Below, in pieces: positions 32,829-42,950 of a stretch of 64,000 nucleotides of DNA. Position 1 is the stretch's first letter. Every line of letters begins with the position of its first letter. This DNA comes from JBNAGF01 sp049801055 (GTDB lineage: Bacteria > Pseudomonadota > Alphaproteobacteria > Rhodobacterales > Rhodobacteraceae), in contig NZ_JBNAGF010000015.1 in the NCBI RefSeq assembly GCF_049801055.1, positions 1 through 64,000 of the forward strand, in the 5' to 3' direction. The notes under the pieces are model-generated. The model did no database searches, was not told where the DNA came from, and saw nothing but the letters and a program-made list of their open reading frames with translations. The translations under genes were made by a program, and so were the position numbers.

Positions 32829-33847
32829 CCGATCCGGTTTTCGATACCGCCGTCACACGCGCCTTTGGTTGCCGCTTGCCGATCGTCGCTGGTGGTCTGA
32901 TGTGGTTGTCCGATGCGTCTTACGTCGCCGCCGGCGCCCGGGCCGGTATCATGTCCTTCATCACTGCCGCAAGCTTTCCCGATCCCGCCGCCCTGCGCGC
33001 GGAAATCGCGAAATGCCGCGGCTTGAGCGGCGACCGCCCCTTTGGGGTGAACGTCTCGATGCTTCCGAAACTGGTCGAAGGCGAAAACATTGCCGACATC
33101 TTCCGCCTGATCGCGGACGAGGGCATCCGCTTCGTCGAAACCTCCGGCCGCAACCCCGAAGCCTTCATGCCGATCCTGAAGCAGGCTGGCATCACCGTCC
33201 TGCACAAGGTGCCCAGCGTGCGCTACGCCGTGAAGGCGCAGGCGGTTGGCGTCGATATGGTCTCGATCGTCGGCGCAGAATGCGGCGGCCATCCCGGGCT
33301 GGATCTCATCGGTAGCATGGTCAATCAGGCGCTGGCCGAGCGGGACCTCGATATCCCGTTCCTGATCGGTGGCGGCATTGGAACGGGAAGCCAAATCATT
33401 GCCGCGCTCGCCTGTGGCGCGTCCGGCGTCGTCATCGGCACCCGCTTTCTTGTGGCCGAGGAAGTCACCGCCCACGACGGGTACAAACAGGCATTGGTCG
33501 TAGCCAGTGAACGCGACACGACGCTGACGATGAGCAGCGTGCGCAACACCGTCCGAACGCTCTGCAATGAAACGACCGAGATCGTGAAACAGCTTGAGGC
33601 TGACGATCCGAATATCGGAATTGCGGCGCTTATGCCCCATGTCTCTGGCGCGATTGGCCGGAAGGCATATGAAACCGGCGACGTGTCGCGCGGGATGCTT
33701 TCGGCCGGACAATCGCTGGGCCTGACGGATCGCATCGCGCCACTGGCCGACATCGTGGCGCAGCTGGAACAGGAAGCGCGGACGGCGCTGTCGCGTCTGC
33801 GCCCGCACCAAACTGCAACACAGCATGCCGAGGCCATAACCTCATGA
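32825..33847 (+). CDS. Nitronate monooxygenase / 2-nitropropane dioxygenase-like flavoprotein
   Basis: The 340-residue TIM-barrel FMN protein matches the NMO family. It has LPIVAGGLMWLSDASYVAAG at the N-terminus, GAECGGHPGLD in the middle and the FMN phosphate site FLIGGGIGTGSQIIAAL with ASGVVIGTRFL. Members oxidise nitronates, but many found in catabolic operons have unknown substrates, and some act as enoyl reductases. The gene overlaps its neighbours by 4 bases on each side, so it belongs to this pathway. Its role here is open. Confidence 0.85.
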   Translation: MTDPVFDTAVTRAFGCRLPIVAGGLMWLSDASYVAAGARAGIMSFITAASFPDPAALRAEIAKCRGLSGDRPFGVNVSMLPKLVEGENIADIFRLIADEGIRFVETSGRNPEAFMPILKQAGITVLHKVPSVRYAVKAQAVGVDMVSIVGAECGGHPGLDLIGSMVNQALAERDLDIPFLIGGGIGTGSQIIAALACGASGVVIGTRFLVAEEVTAHDGYKQALVVASERDTTLTMSSVRNTVRTLCNETTEIVKQLEADDPNIGIAALMPHVSGAIGRKAYETGDVSRGMLSAGQSLGLTDRIAPLADIVAQLEQEARTALSRLRPHQTATQHAEAITS

Positions 33848-35382
33848 ATGATCAAATCACACGCATTCACCACCTGGTCGCCGACAAGGCCCGCCGGATG
33901 CCCGACGCCGTAGCTGTCATAGATTGTGACGGGCGCGAGGTGACCTATGCCGAACACCGTGAAGCCATTGCTGAGGCTGCTGCGATCCTCCACGGCCAAG
34001 GCGTTCAATCCGGTGACCGAGTTACGATCGTCTCCGAGAATTGCCATGCAACAGCGGTCCTCATCTTCGCCGCCAGTACAGTGGGTGCCTATGCCGTTCC
34101 GGTCAACGCACGCATGACCCCGGCGGAAATCAGTCGCGTGCTGGATCACGCAACACCTCGTGTCACGATCTTCACCACCGCCGTGTCCACCGAGGCTGCT
34201 GCTCACGCAGAAACCGCCCGGTCCGAAACCCAAAATACGTCCTTCGGCACCATCGCGCTGGCCGTGACCGCACCAAGCAACCCGGAGCCGGTGGAAAACG
34301 GCCCAGATGAAACCGCTGTGATCCTCTATACTACCGGCACAACCGGTGTACCCAAGGGTGTGATGCTGACTCATGCCAACCTGCTGTTCGCCGGGCGCAT
34401 TTCCGCCGAACTCCGCGGCATGGCGCCCGGCGACCGCGTCTATGGCGTGCTGCCGCTGACCCACGTGTTCGGCCTTGCTTCGATGCTGATGGCGGCGAGC
34501 CATGCCGGTGCCACCGTACAGCTTGAGACCCGCTTCCGCCCCGACCGCGTCTACGAGGCGCTGAGGAACGGCGTAACAGTGTTCCCCGGCGTACCGCAGA
34601 TGCACGCGCTGCTGATGCAATATACCCGCGATCAGGGGTTCACGCGCCTTGAAAACAGCAAGCTGCGTTATGTCTCGTCGGGCGCCGCCCCTCTGGACCC
34701 CGCATGGAAGCGAAAGGCCGAAGCGTTCTATGGCCTTGCCTTGCAGAACGGGTACGGCATGACGGAAAGCACCGCCGGCATCTGCGGTACGCGCAATCCG
34801 ATCGGAACGCCGGATACCAGCGTCGGTCCGCCTCTCCCAGGTATCGAGATCCGGCTCGACACATCGGTCGGCGCCGAGAACGACACCGAGACCGGCGAGA
34901 TCCTGACCCGTGGCCCGCACGTGATGAAAGGCTATTTCAAGAACCCCGCAGAAACCGCCAAAACCATTGATCGAGACGGTTGGCTACGCACCGGCGATCT
35001 CGGCAAGATCGACGAGGCAGGCAACCTGCACGTGGTCGGCCGCAGCAAGGAGTTGATCATCCGCGGCGGCTTTAACGTTTACCCGCCCGAGGTCGAGGCG
35101 GCCCTGAACGACCATCCTCAGGTCATCCAGTCGGCCGTGATCGGCCGCGCTGTTGAAGGGGGGAACGAGGAAATCCTTGCCTTCGTCCAATGCTCCGATC
35201 CAGCGTCACTGGACCCCGAAACGCTCAGGGTTTTCGTCTCCGACCGATTGACCAGTTACAAGCGCCCGTCACGCATCATCCTGACCACCGAATTGCCCGC
35301 CGCCGCGACTGGCAAGATATTGAAGCACAAGCTGTTGTCCACCTTTGCAGAGCAGTTGGTAAAATCTCCGCCAAAGGAGTGA
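33844..35382 (+). CDS. Acyl-CoA synthetase (class I AMP-forming CoA ligase)
   Basis: This enzyme activates the imported acid with ATP and CoA. The 512-residue protein has the P-loop TTGTTGVPKG (163-172), NGYGMTESTAG, WLRTGDLGKID, and the C-terminal catalytic lysine motif in TGKILKHKLL. The order and spacing are typical of ANL enzymes. It is the last gene of the catabolic island. The binding pocket cannot be assigned to aryl, fatty or dicarboxylic acids by eye. An equivalent ligase, PimA, starts the pim pathway. Confidence 0.9.
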   Translation: MNDQITRIHHLVADKARRMPDAVAVIDCDGREVTYAEHREAIAEAAAILHGQGVQSGDRVTIVSENCHATAVLIFAASTVGAYAVPVNARMTPAEISRVLDHATPRVTIFTTAVSTEAAAHAETARSETQNTSFGTIALAVTAPSNPEPVENGPDETAVILYTTGTTGVPKGVMLTHANLLFAGRISAELRGMAPGDRVYGVLPLTHVFGLASMLMAASHAGATVQLETRFRPDRVYEALRNGVTVFPGVPQMHALLMQYTRDQGFTRLENSKLRYVSSGAAPLDPAWKRKAEAFYGLALQNGYGMTESTAGICGTRNPIGTPDTSVGPPLPGIEIRLDTSVGAENDTETGEILTRGPHVMKGYFKNPAETAKTIDRDGWLRTGDLGKIDEAGNLHVVGRSKELIIRGGFNVYPPEVEAALNDHPQVIQSAVIGRAVEGGNEEILAFVQCSDPASLDPETLRVFVSDRLTSYKRPSRIILTTELPAAATGKILKHKLLSTFAEQLVKSPPKE

Positions 35383-35502
35383 TGCAGCGGGCATCCGTTC
35401 ACCGACTTTGCAAACGCGGCTAATGGCAGCAATGATGAGCCACGGTGCAGCAGGATTTTGACGTTGTGAGTGGCAGGAAATGGGCCGCGACCGAAAGGCG
35501 AA

Positions 35503-37025
35503 TGTCGCGTTGCCCTTAAATCTGAGACACGAGGGAGTGGACAAAACATGGGGGTCGTCGTCGGTGGTCTGGCCTGTGCTAAGGTAAGCTCTTTGCGAGG
35601 GGGGCTGCCATGGACGTTCGGATTACGATCGAAACGATTTTCGACAACGGGGAGAAGCGTACCCATCAGCTTGATAGCATATCTCGACCCTACCGGGTTA
35701 CCTGCCCAGACGGGATCGGGCTGCGCCTTGAGGATGGGAAGAGGATCGTCGAACAGATCCAGAGGGTAATCCTTTACGATCAGGTCGAGGAGATCACTCG
35801 AGAGAGCCGCATATGCCCGGATTGCGCCTCGGTTCGTGCCATTCATGACTATCGCACGCGCGTTCTTGACACGCTCTTTGGTCGGGTTCGGGTCAAAGCC
35901 GCGCGCTTGCGCCGCTGTTCTTGTGATGTGAGGTCAGCGGCGATGCCCGGCGGGCCTATTTCTCCGCTGGCCTATTTCTTTCCAGACCGAGCTACCCCGG
36001 AACTGCAGCGGCTCCATGCGGAGCTTGGGTCCCGGCATTCCTTTCGCGAAGCCGCACGGCTGATGAAGAGCTTCTTGCCCTGCCACCCGCCCCATCACAC
36101 CACGGTGCGTGACCGGTTGGGTAGAGTCGCCACGGGGCTCGAGAAAAGTCGAAGGGCATCAGTCGATCCCGTTGAAGCACCGCCCAAAGGTGGTTTGACG
36201 GTTTTTCTGGACGGTGCGCATATCCGCTGTCGACCGGAGTATCAGCAGCGACACCTGGATCTTGTGGTCGGTAAGATTGAAAGCCGCAATATGTGCCGAC
36301 GATTTGGCTTGGTCGCCAATGCGACGGCATCGCCAGGCAGCCGAATGCGAGACGAGCTGTCAGACTTCGGATGGAAGCCAGGCCGTCTGTTGACGGTGAT
36401 CTCGGACGGCGAGCCAGCTTTGCCAAATCTGATCCGAAATGCCACCAACGGCGACGCCCCGGTGAAGCATATTCTCGACTGGTGGCACATCTCCATGCGT
36501 GTGCAGCATGTCGAGGCAGCCGTTCAGGGGCTCGTCCAGACACAAAGTTTTGCCGGCAATCCAGTGCTGTTCCAGCGCCCTGCGAAAAGCCTCCGCTGGT
36601 GGCTTTGGCACGGCAGAGCACGTGTCGCGGAAACTTATCTGAAGGGGCTCATGCACGATTGCGCCCGCCTTGCGGAAGAACCTCTGGCTGTCCGCACCGC
36701 TGCCGCTCGCGTGCAGGTCCGCTGCGAGACACCGTACACCTATCTCGCGAACAACATGGAATCCCTTGTCGACTATGGCCGACGGTACCGTAAAGGGCTG
36801 CCCATCTCGTCTTCTCGTGCCGAAGGATCAGTCGATGACATTGCCAATTCCCGCATGGGAAAGCGCAGAAGGATGAGGTGGTCACCAAAAGGGGCTCACC
36901 GAGTTGCCATCACACGGGCCGCCGTCCTCGACGGTCGCCTGACGGTTGCAAACAGCAAACGCGCCACATGACCCCCATGTTCCGTCCACTCCCCGTCGTG
37001 TCTCAGTTTTAAGGGCAACGCGACA
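35503..37025 (+). mobile_element. ISKra4-like insertion sequence
   Basis: The element has long imperfect terminal inverted repeats of about 54-56 bp (35503-35556 and 36970-37025), both reading inwards TGTCGCGTTGCCCTTAAA. One transposase gene fills it, and its stop codon lies inside the right repeat. Total length is about 1.52 kb. No clear target duplication was found next to the ends as drawn, so the exact outer borders may be a few bases different. It separates the acid-catabolism island from the glycerol island. Confidence 0.85.
35610..36971 (+). CDS. ISKra4-family transposase
   Basis: The 453-residue protein has an N-terminal zinc-ribbon-like CPDCASVRAIHDYRTRVLDTLFGRVRV segment ending in a CSC motif. 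The DDE core has VFLDGAHIRC, TVISDGEPALP and the late acid in SRAEGSVDDIANSR. The closing HRVAITRAAVLDGRL is characteristic of the ISKra4 group. The frame is intact with ATG at 35610, so the element could still be active. The family name is from recall of its pattern; the DDE fold and flanking repeats are seen directly. Confidence 0.82.
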   Translation: MDVRITIETIFDNGEKRTHQLDSISRPYRVTCPDGIGLRLEDGKRIVEQIQRVILYDQVEEITRESRICPDCASVRAIHDYRTRVLDTLFGRVRVKAARLRRCSCDVRSAAMPGGPISPLAYFFPDRATPELQRLHAELGSRHSFREAARLMKSFLPCHPPHHTTVRDRLGRVATGLEKSRRASVDPVEAPPKGGLTVFLDGAHIRCRPEYQQRHLDLVVGKIESRNMCRRFGLVANATASPGSRMRDELSDFGWKPGRLLTVISDGEPALPNLIRNATNGDAPVKHILDWWHISMRVQHVEAAVQGLVQTQSFAGNPVLFQRPAKSLRWWLWHGRARVAETYLKGLMHDCARLAEEPLAVRTAAARVQVRCETPYTYLANNMESLVDYGRRYRKGLPISSSRAEGSVDDIANSRMGKRRRMRWSPKGAHRVAITRAAVLDGRLTVANSKRAT

Positions 37026-37066
37026 GCAATTTTTTGAGGTGCCCAAAGAAAAGTCAAACTCTGCGA

Positions 37067-37083
37067 AGGCACCAATGAATGGT
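37067..37083 (-). terminator. Possible weak terminator of glpR
   Basis: GCACCA and TGGTGC (37067-37072 and 37078-37083) form a 6-bp stem downstream of the glpR stop on the minus strand. A TTTTC run follows about 20 bases later. The distance to the T-run makes this only a weak candidate. Confidence 0.3.
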
Positions 37084-37132
37084 GCTCACTGCAACTCCTT
37101 CCCGATCTGGCAGAGATTGCAATCTGACCGCG

Positions 37133-37897
37133 TCACCGGTCAGCGACAACAAGTTTCGTCCGCCAGGCATCACATGACGTGGCCAGGTCCGCGGGCAAGG
37201 GCCGATCGGTAAAAAACGTGTCAATATCAGCGAGTGAGGCAATCCGGGCCGGGGCGCTGCGTGAAAGTTTCGACTGGTCGGCGACCAAATATGTCTTGCG
37301 GGACTGGCGCAGGATGGCCTGGCTGACGCTGACCTCCTGAATGTCGAAATCCAAAAGGTCGCCTTCGCGATCCAGCGCGGAACAGCCAATCACGGCCAGA
37401 TCGAATTTGAACTGGCGGATTGTTTCCGCGGCCAGATTGCCAACCAGCCCGCCATCGGCGCGGCGCAATTGTCCGCCGGTTACGATGATTTCGCAATCGC
37501 GGTTCCCGGCAAGGATATTGGCCACGTTCATGTTGTTGGTGACAACCATGAGGTTTTCATGATGCATCAGCTCTTGCGCGACGGCCTCGGTTGACGTGCC
37601 GATATTGAGAAACAGCGAAATGCCGTTCGGGATCTCCGCTGCACATGCGCGGGCCATGGCGCGCTTTTCGTCGGACTTGAGCGAGCGGCGCTCTTCATAA
37701 CCGATATTGGTTGTGCCCGACGGCAGGACCGCGCCGCCATGCACCCGTTCCAGACGCCCCGCATCGGCAAGATCCGTCAGATCCCGGCGAATGGTCTGAA
37801 GCGTCACGTCAAAATGCCGGGCAAGCCCCTCGACCGTAACCTTGCCTTCGCGGCGCACGATCTCAAGAATTTCGGGATGGCGGAATGTTTGCGACAT
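37133..37897 (-). CDS. glpR: GlpR, DeoR-family glycerol regulon repressor
   Basis: The 254-residue repressor has the DeoR helix-turn-helix (VTVEGLARHFDVTLQTIRRDLTDLADAGRLERVHGGAV) and a sugar-isomerase-like effector domain (FLNIGTSTEAVAQEL, VIGCSALDREGDLLDFD). GlpR binds glycerol 3-phosphate and represses glycerol genes. It is divergent from glpD with a 258-base gap containing a clear dyad operator. Length and the HGG motif are typical. Its position beside a full glp operon makes the assignment firm. Confidence 0.92.
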   Translation of the reverse strand: MSQTFRHPEILEIVRREGKVTVEGLARHFDVTLQTIRRDLTDLADAGRLERVHGGAVLPSGTTNIGYEERRSLKSDEKRAMARACAAEIPNGISLFLNIGTSTEAVAQELMHHENLMVVTNNMNVANILAGNRDCEIIVTGGQLRRADGGLVGNLAAETIRQFKFDLAVIGCSALDREGDLLDFDIQEVSVSQAILRQSRKTYLVADQSKLSRSAPARIASLADIDTFFTDRPLPADLATSCDAWRTKLVVADR

Positions 37898-38070
37898 GAT
37901 CGGCCTTGTCTCCCAATATCGTTTACGGCCGGATCTGTGCGGCGTTGGGGCAAGAGCTTCGCGAAAAACGAATAGAAAGGCAACAAAAATTCCCCAGGTT
38001 GGCTCTGTTCTGTCTGATCTCGCGCAAATTGACGTAGGGTAAGCCGTTGATATTCCCCAGTAAGCTCAGA

Positions 38071-38103
38071 ATCGAACATAAACGAAAATTTTTATGTTGC
38101 GAT
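38071..38103 (+). promoter_or_regulatory. GlpR operator-like inverted repeat before glpD
   Basis: ATCGAACATAAA (38071-38082) faces TTTATGTTGCGAT (38091-38103) across an 8-base centre. The arms are complementary apart from one extra base. The half-site CGAACATAAACGAAAA resembles the E. coli GlpR box. It sits 53 bases before the glpD start. A promoter could not be fixed separately from it. Confidence 0.72.
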
Positions 38104-38155
38104 CTTCCTGCGATTTCGTCACAAATGTGGCACAACGCGCTTGGAGGAGAATCGC

Positions 38156-39754
38156 GTGGCACACCCGACCGACACGGAAATCACGGACCTGTTCATCATT
38201 GGCGGCGGCATCAATGGCTGCGGCATCGCCCGGGACGCGGCGGGGCGTGGGCTATCGGTGACATTGGCGGAAATGAACGACCTTGCCTCGGCGACATCGT
38301 CGGCATCGACCAAGCTGTTTCATGGCGGGTTGCGGTACCTGGAATATTTCGAATTCCGGCTGGTACGCGAGGCGCTGATCGAGCGGGAAACGCTTTTGAA
38401 GGCGATGCCACATATCAGCTGGCCGATGCGTTTTGTGCTTCCTTATCATAAAGATATGCGGTTTGAGTCGGATACGCCGACTTCCAAACTTCTCAGCCTC
38501 TTCATGCCGTGGATGAAAGGGCGCAGGCCCGCTTGGCTCATCCGGTTGGGGCTGTTTATGTATGACCACCTGGGCGGGCGCAAGATCCTGCCGGGGACGT
38601 CGACCGTGGAGCTGAGCGGCTCGAAAGAGGGCGCGCCGCTGCAGGATCGTTTTGCCAAGGCCTATGAATATTCTGACTGCTGGGTTGAGGATTCGCGCCT
38701 TGTGGTGCTCAATGCCCGCGACGCCGAAGCACGCGGCGCGCATGTCTTGACCCGTACACAGGTTGTCAGTGCGACAAGCGAAAATGGGCTATGGCGCATT
38801 GAAACGCGCAATACCGAAAACAACCATCTGCGGACTTTTTATGCCCGGATGCTGGTCAACGCGGGCGGACCCTGGGTCGGGGACATCATCCAGACCAAGG
38901 TGCGGCTGAATTCGCGTGAAGGTGTGCGGCTGGTCCGCGGCTCCCATATCGTGACCCGCAAGCTATACGATCACGACAAATGCTATTTCTTTCAGGGAGC
39001 GGACGGGCGGATCATCTTTTCGATCCCCTATGAGGCCGACTATACCCTGATCGGCACCACGGATGCCGAACATTCTGATCCCTCGGTCAAACCGGATTGC
39101 ACGCCCGAGGAACAGGATTACCTGCTTGGCTTTGCCAACCAGTATTTCAAACAGCAGCTGACCCGCGACGATGTGGTCTGGACCTATTCCGGCGTTCGCC
39201 CGCTTTATGATGACGGCGCAAGCAGCGCCACGGCGGCAACGCGGGACTATACGCTCAAGGTCGATACCAGCGCAGGCGCGCCGGTGCTGAATATCTTTGG
39301 CGGCAAGATCACCACCTATCGCCGCCTCGCGGAAAGCGCGATGGAGAAAATCGGGGAACACCTGACACTGACCAAGGGCAAATGGACCGCTGGCGTCGCA
39401 CTGCCCGGCGGGGATTTTCCGGTCGATGGGGTGGCGCGTCTGGTGGCCGATCTGCAGTCCCGTTTTCCGTTCCTGAACGATTTCTGGGCGCTGCGGCTGG
39501 TACGCGCCTATGGCACAGAGGCCCTAGGCATTCTGGGCGATGCAAAGCAAGCCACTGATCTTGGGCAGGAATTCGGCGCCACGCTGACCGAAACCGAGAT
39601 CCGCTGGCTCATGACACATGAATATGCGCGCACGGCAGAGGACGTGATCTGGCGGCGCAACAAGCTGGGGCTGCGGCTGACGGCCGAGCAAACCCAGGCG
39701 CTCGATAAGTGGATGGCGCAACGTCGCCATTCCACACCCGCGGCGGCGGAATAA
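38156..39754 (+). CDS. glpD: GlpD, FAD-dependent glycerol-3-phosphate dehydrogenase
   Basis: GlpD oxidises glycerol 3-phosphate to DHAP at the inner membrane and passes electrons to quinone. The 532-residue protein has the FAD site DLFIIGGGINGCGIARDAAG, SASTKLFHGGLRYLE, and FGGKITTYRRLAE near the end of the catalytic half. The start chosen is GTG at 38156, 6 bases after GGAGGAG. A TTG at 38141 would place the ribosome site inside the gene. It heads the glp operon under the GlpR operator. The C-terminal domain is of normal length. Confidence 0.94.
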   Translation: MAHPTDTEITDLFIIGGGINGCGIARDAAGRGLSVTLAEMNDLASATSSASTKLFHGGLRYLEYFEFRLVREALIERETLLKAMPHISWPMRFVLPYHKDMRFESDTPTSKLLSLFMPWMKGRRPAWLIRLGLFMYDHLGGRKILPGTSTVELSGSKEGAPLQDRFAKAYEYSDCWVEDSRLVVLNARDAEARGAHVLTRTQVVSATSENGLWRIETRNTENNHLRTFYARMLVNAGGPWVGDIIQTKVRLNSREGVRLVRGSHIVTRKLYDHDKCYFFQGADGRIIFSIPYEADYTLIGTTDAEHSDPSVKPDCTPEEQDYLLGFANQYFKQQLTRDDVVWTYSGVRPLYDDGASSATAATRDYTLKVDTSAGAPVLNIFGGKITTYRRLAESAMEKIGEHLTLTKGKWTAGVALPGGDFPVDGVARLVADLQSRFPFLNDFWALRLVRAYGTEALGILGDAKQATDLGQEFGATLTETEIRWLMTHEYARTAEDVIWRRNKLGLRLTAEQTQALDKWMAQRRHSTPAAAE

Positions 39755-39767
39755 GGAGGAGGACCTG

Positions 39768-40856
39768 ATGACGCTCGAATTGAGAGGCGTATCAAAGACC
39801 GTCGAGGGGCAGACACATATCTACCCGACGGATCTGACGCTGGAAAAGGGCACGATGAATGTGCTGCTTGGACCGACCCTGTCGGGCAAGACATCGCTGA
39901 TGCGGCTGATGGCCGGGCTCGATGTGCCCGCCACGGGACAGGTGATCTGGAACGATCAGGATGTCACCGGCCAGCGCGTTCAGGACCGGAAGGTGGCGAT
40001 GGTTTACCAGCAGTTCATCAACTACCCGTCGATGAGTGTCTATGACAACATCGCCTCGCCGATGAAGCTGATGGGCGCGAACAAGGCCGAGATCGACGCC
40101 CGCGTCCGCGAAACCGCCGAATTGATGAAGCTGACCCCGATGCTGGAGCGCAAGCCGCTGGAATTGTCGGGCGGTCAGCAACAGCGCTGCGCTTTGGCGC
40201 GCGCGCTGGTCAAGAATGCCGGGCTTGTACTGCTCGACGAGCCGCTCGCGAACCTCGATTACAAGCTGCGCGAAGAGCTGCGGGTCGAGATTCCGAAAAT
40301 CTTTGAGGCCTCGGGCTCGATCTTTGTCTATGCTACGACAGAGCCGGAAGAGGCGCTGCTTCTGGGCGGCAATGTCGCCACCCTGTCCGAAGGGCGTATC
40401 ACCCAGTTCGGCCCGACCCCGTCGGTCTATCGCCAGCCGGTGGATGCCACCACGGCGCGGGTCTTCTCGGATCCGCCGATGAACTTCCTGCCGATCTCCA
40501 AGACTGGCGACCGCATCATGTTCGGCGATGGTCAGAGCACCGCGGCAACCGGCAAGCTCGCCGAATTGGCCGATGGCCGCTACACCGCCGGGTTCCGCCC
40601 GAACCATCTTGAGATCAGCCAGCATTCGGCAAACGCGATGCAATTCGCCACGAAACTGTCGGTGACCGAGCTGACCGGGTCGGAAACCTTTGTTCACCTG
40701 GACCATTTCGGCGAACGCTGGGTCGGGTTGATCCATGGGGTTCATGAGCTGGAACTGGGTGCGCGGCTCGATGTCTGGCTGGACCCCCGCCATGTCTACA
40801 TTTTTGGCGAAGACGGCAAGCTGGTGGCCCCCGCCGCCTATGCGCTTGCGGCCTGA
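39768..40856 (+). CDS. glpS: GlpS, ATPase subunit of the glycerol ABC transporter
   Basis: This 362-residue ABC ATPase has Walker A GPTLSGKT (35-42), the signature LSGGQQQ (133-139) and Walker B LVLLDEP with D157-E158. A C-terminal regulatory OB-like domain is also present. The H-loop, normally VTHD, reads YATTEPEEA, so the switch histidine is threonine at 191. This pairs with a different defect in GlpT. It belongs to the glpSTPQUV glycerol importer known from Rhizobium leguminosarum. It starts 14 bases after glpD. Confidence 0.92.
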   Translation: MTLELRGVSKTVEGQTHIYPTDLTLEKGTMNVLLGPTLSGKTSLMRLMAGLDVPATGQVIWNDQDVTGQRVQDRKVAMVYQQFINYPSMSVYDNIASPMKLMGANKAEIDARVRETAELMKLTPMLERKPLELSGGQQQRCALARALVKNAGLVLLDEPLANLDYKLREELRVEIPKIFEASGSIFVYATTEPEEALLLGGNVATLSEGRITQFGPTPSVYRQPVDATTARVFSDPPMNFLPISKTGDRIMFGDGQSTAATGKLAELADGRYTAGFRPNHLEISQHSANAMQFATKLSVTELTGSETFVHLDHFGERWVGLIHGVHELELGARLDVWLDPRHVYIFGEDGKLVAPAAYALAA

Positions 40857-40867
40857 GGGAGGACACC

Positions 40868-41943
<1,076 letters not shown>

Positions 41944-41944
<1 letters not shown>

Positions 41945-42078
41945 TGGATGGCCGTCCGATCCTGACATCGCAACAGATCATGGAACGCCAGATCCAAATG
42001 GTTGACCGTTTCCTCGATCAGGCATCCGCACAAATCGCGCGCCCCGTGGCGCAATCTTCCGGGGAGGGGGCGAAGTAA
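41944..42078 (+). CDS. 44-residue protein between glpT and glpP (unknown)
   Basis: A small gene starts at ATG 41944, overlapping the glpT stop, and ends at 42078, overlapping the glpP ATG by one base (TAATG). It encodes MDGRPILTSQQIMERQIQMV followed by a short helix and a polar tail. It would form an amphipathic helix and has no membrane segment. The two exact overlaps within a six-gene transporter operon suggest it is translated, at least as a coupling leader for glpP. I do not know a named family. Confidence 0.55.
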
Positions 42079-42947
42079 TGGAAAAGACAGTCAATCAAAA
42101 GGCATGGTTTCTCGTCCTGCCTGTGCTGCTTCTGGTGGCCTTTTCGGCGGTGATCCCGCTGATGACCGTGGTCAACTACTCCGTGCAGGACACGTTCGGG
42201 AATAACCAGTTCTTCTGGGCCGGGCTCGAATGGTTCGAAGAAATGCTGCGCTCGGAACGCATGTGGGACGCGCTTGGCCGCCAGCTCATGTTCTCGGGCA
42301 TCATTCTGGCCATCGAAATCCCGCTGGGCATCTTCGTGGCGCTGAACATGCCGAAATCCGGCTTTTGGTCGTCCTTCTGCCTTGTGCTGATGTCGCTGCC
42401 GCTGCTCATTCCATGGAACGTGGTTGGCACGATCTGGCAGATCTTTGGCCGTGTTGACATTGGTCTGCTGGGCTACACGCTTGATGCGCTCGGCATCAAC
42501 TACAACTATACGCAGGACATCGTTGCGGCCTGGATCACCATCATCGTGATGGATGTGTGGCACTGGACCTCGCTTGTTGCGCTTCTGGCCTTTGCCGGTC
42601 TGAAGTCGATCCCCGACGCCTATTATCAGGCGGCCAAGATCGACCAGGCGTCGCGCTGGAAAGTGTTCCGCTTCATCGAACTGCCCAAGATGGCGGGCGT
42701 CTTGATGATCGCGATCCTGTTGCGCTTCATGGACAGCTTCATGATCTATACCGAGCCGTTCGTCGTCACCGGCGGTGGCCCCGGCAACGCCACCACGCTT
42801 CTGTCGATCGATCTCGTCAAAATGGCGCTGGGACAGTTCGACCTTGGACCGGCGGCGGCTTTCTCGATCATGTATTTCCTCGTGATCCTTCTCATCTCCT
42901 GGGTGTTCTACACCGTGATGACCAACCTTGATAAGCGGGAGGGCTGA
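42078..42947 (+). CDS. glpP: GlpP, permease of the glycerol ABC transporter
   Basis: The 289-residue inner-membrane permease has six hydrophobic segments. The cytoplasmic EAA loop DAYYQAAKIDQASRWKVFRF, continuing IELPKMAG, contacts the ATPases. The fold is that of sugar-type ABC permeases (MalF/UgpA class). It precedes the second permease by 3 bases. The first helix follows a short basic N-terminus (MEKTVNQKAW). Assignment to glycerol rests on the complete operon. Confidence 0.92.
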   Translation: MEKTVNQKAWFLVLPVLLLVAFSAVIPLMTVVNYSVQDTFGNNQFFWAGLEWFEEMLRSERMWDALGRQLMFSGIILAIEIPLGIFVALNMPKSGFWSSFCLVLMSLPLLIPWNVVGTIWQIFGRVDIGLLGYTLDALGINYNYTQDIVAAWITIIVMDVWHWTSLVALLAFAGLKSIPDAYYQAAKIDQASRWKVFRFIELPKMAGVLMIAILLRFMDSFMIYTEPFVVTGGGPGNATTLLSIDLVKMALGQFDLGPAAAFSIMYFLVILLISWVFYTVMTNLDKREG

Positions 42948-42950
42948 CCC

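Noticed and set aside
33325..34920. Open frame of 531 codons on the minus strand opposite the NMO-like gene and CoA ligase
   Set aside because: It is a shadow of two genes with complete motifs and has no ribosome site or recognisable protein.
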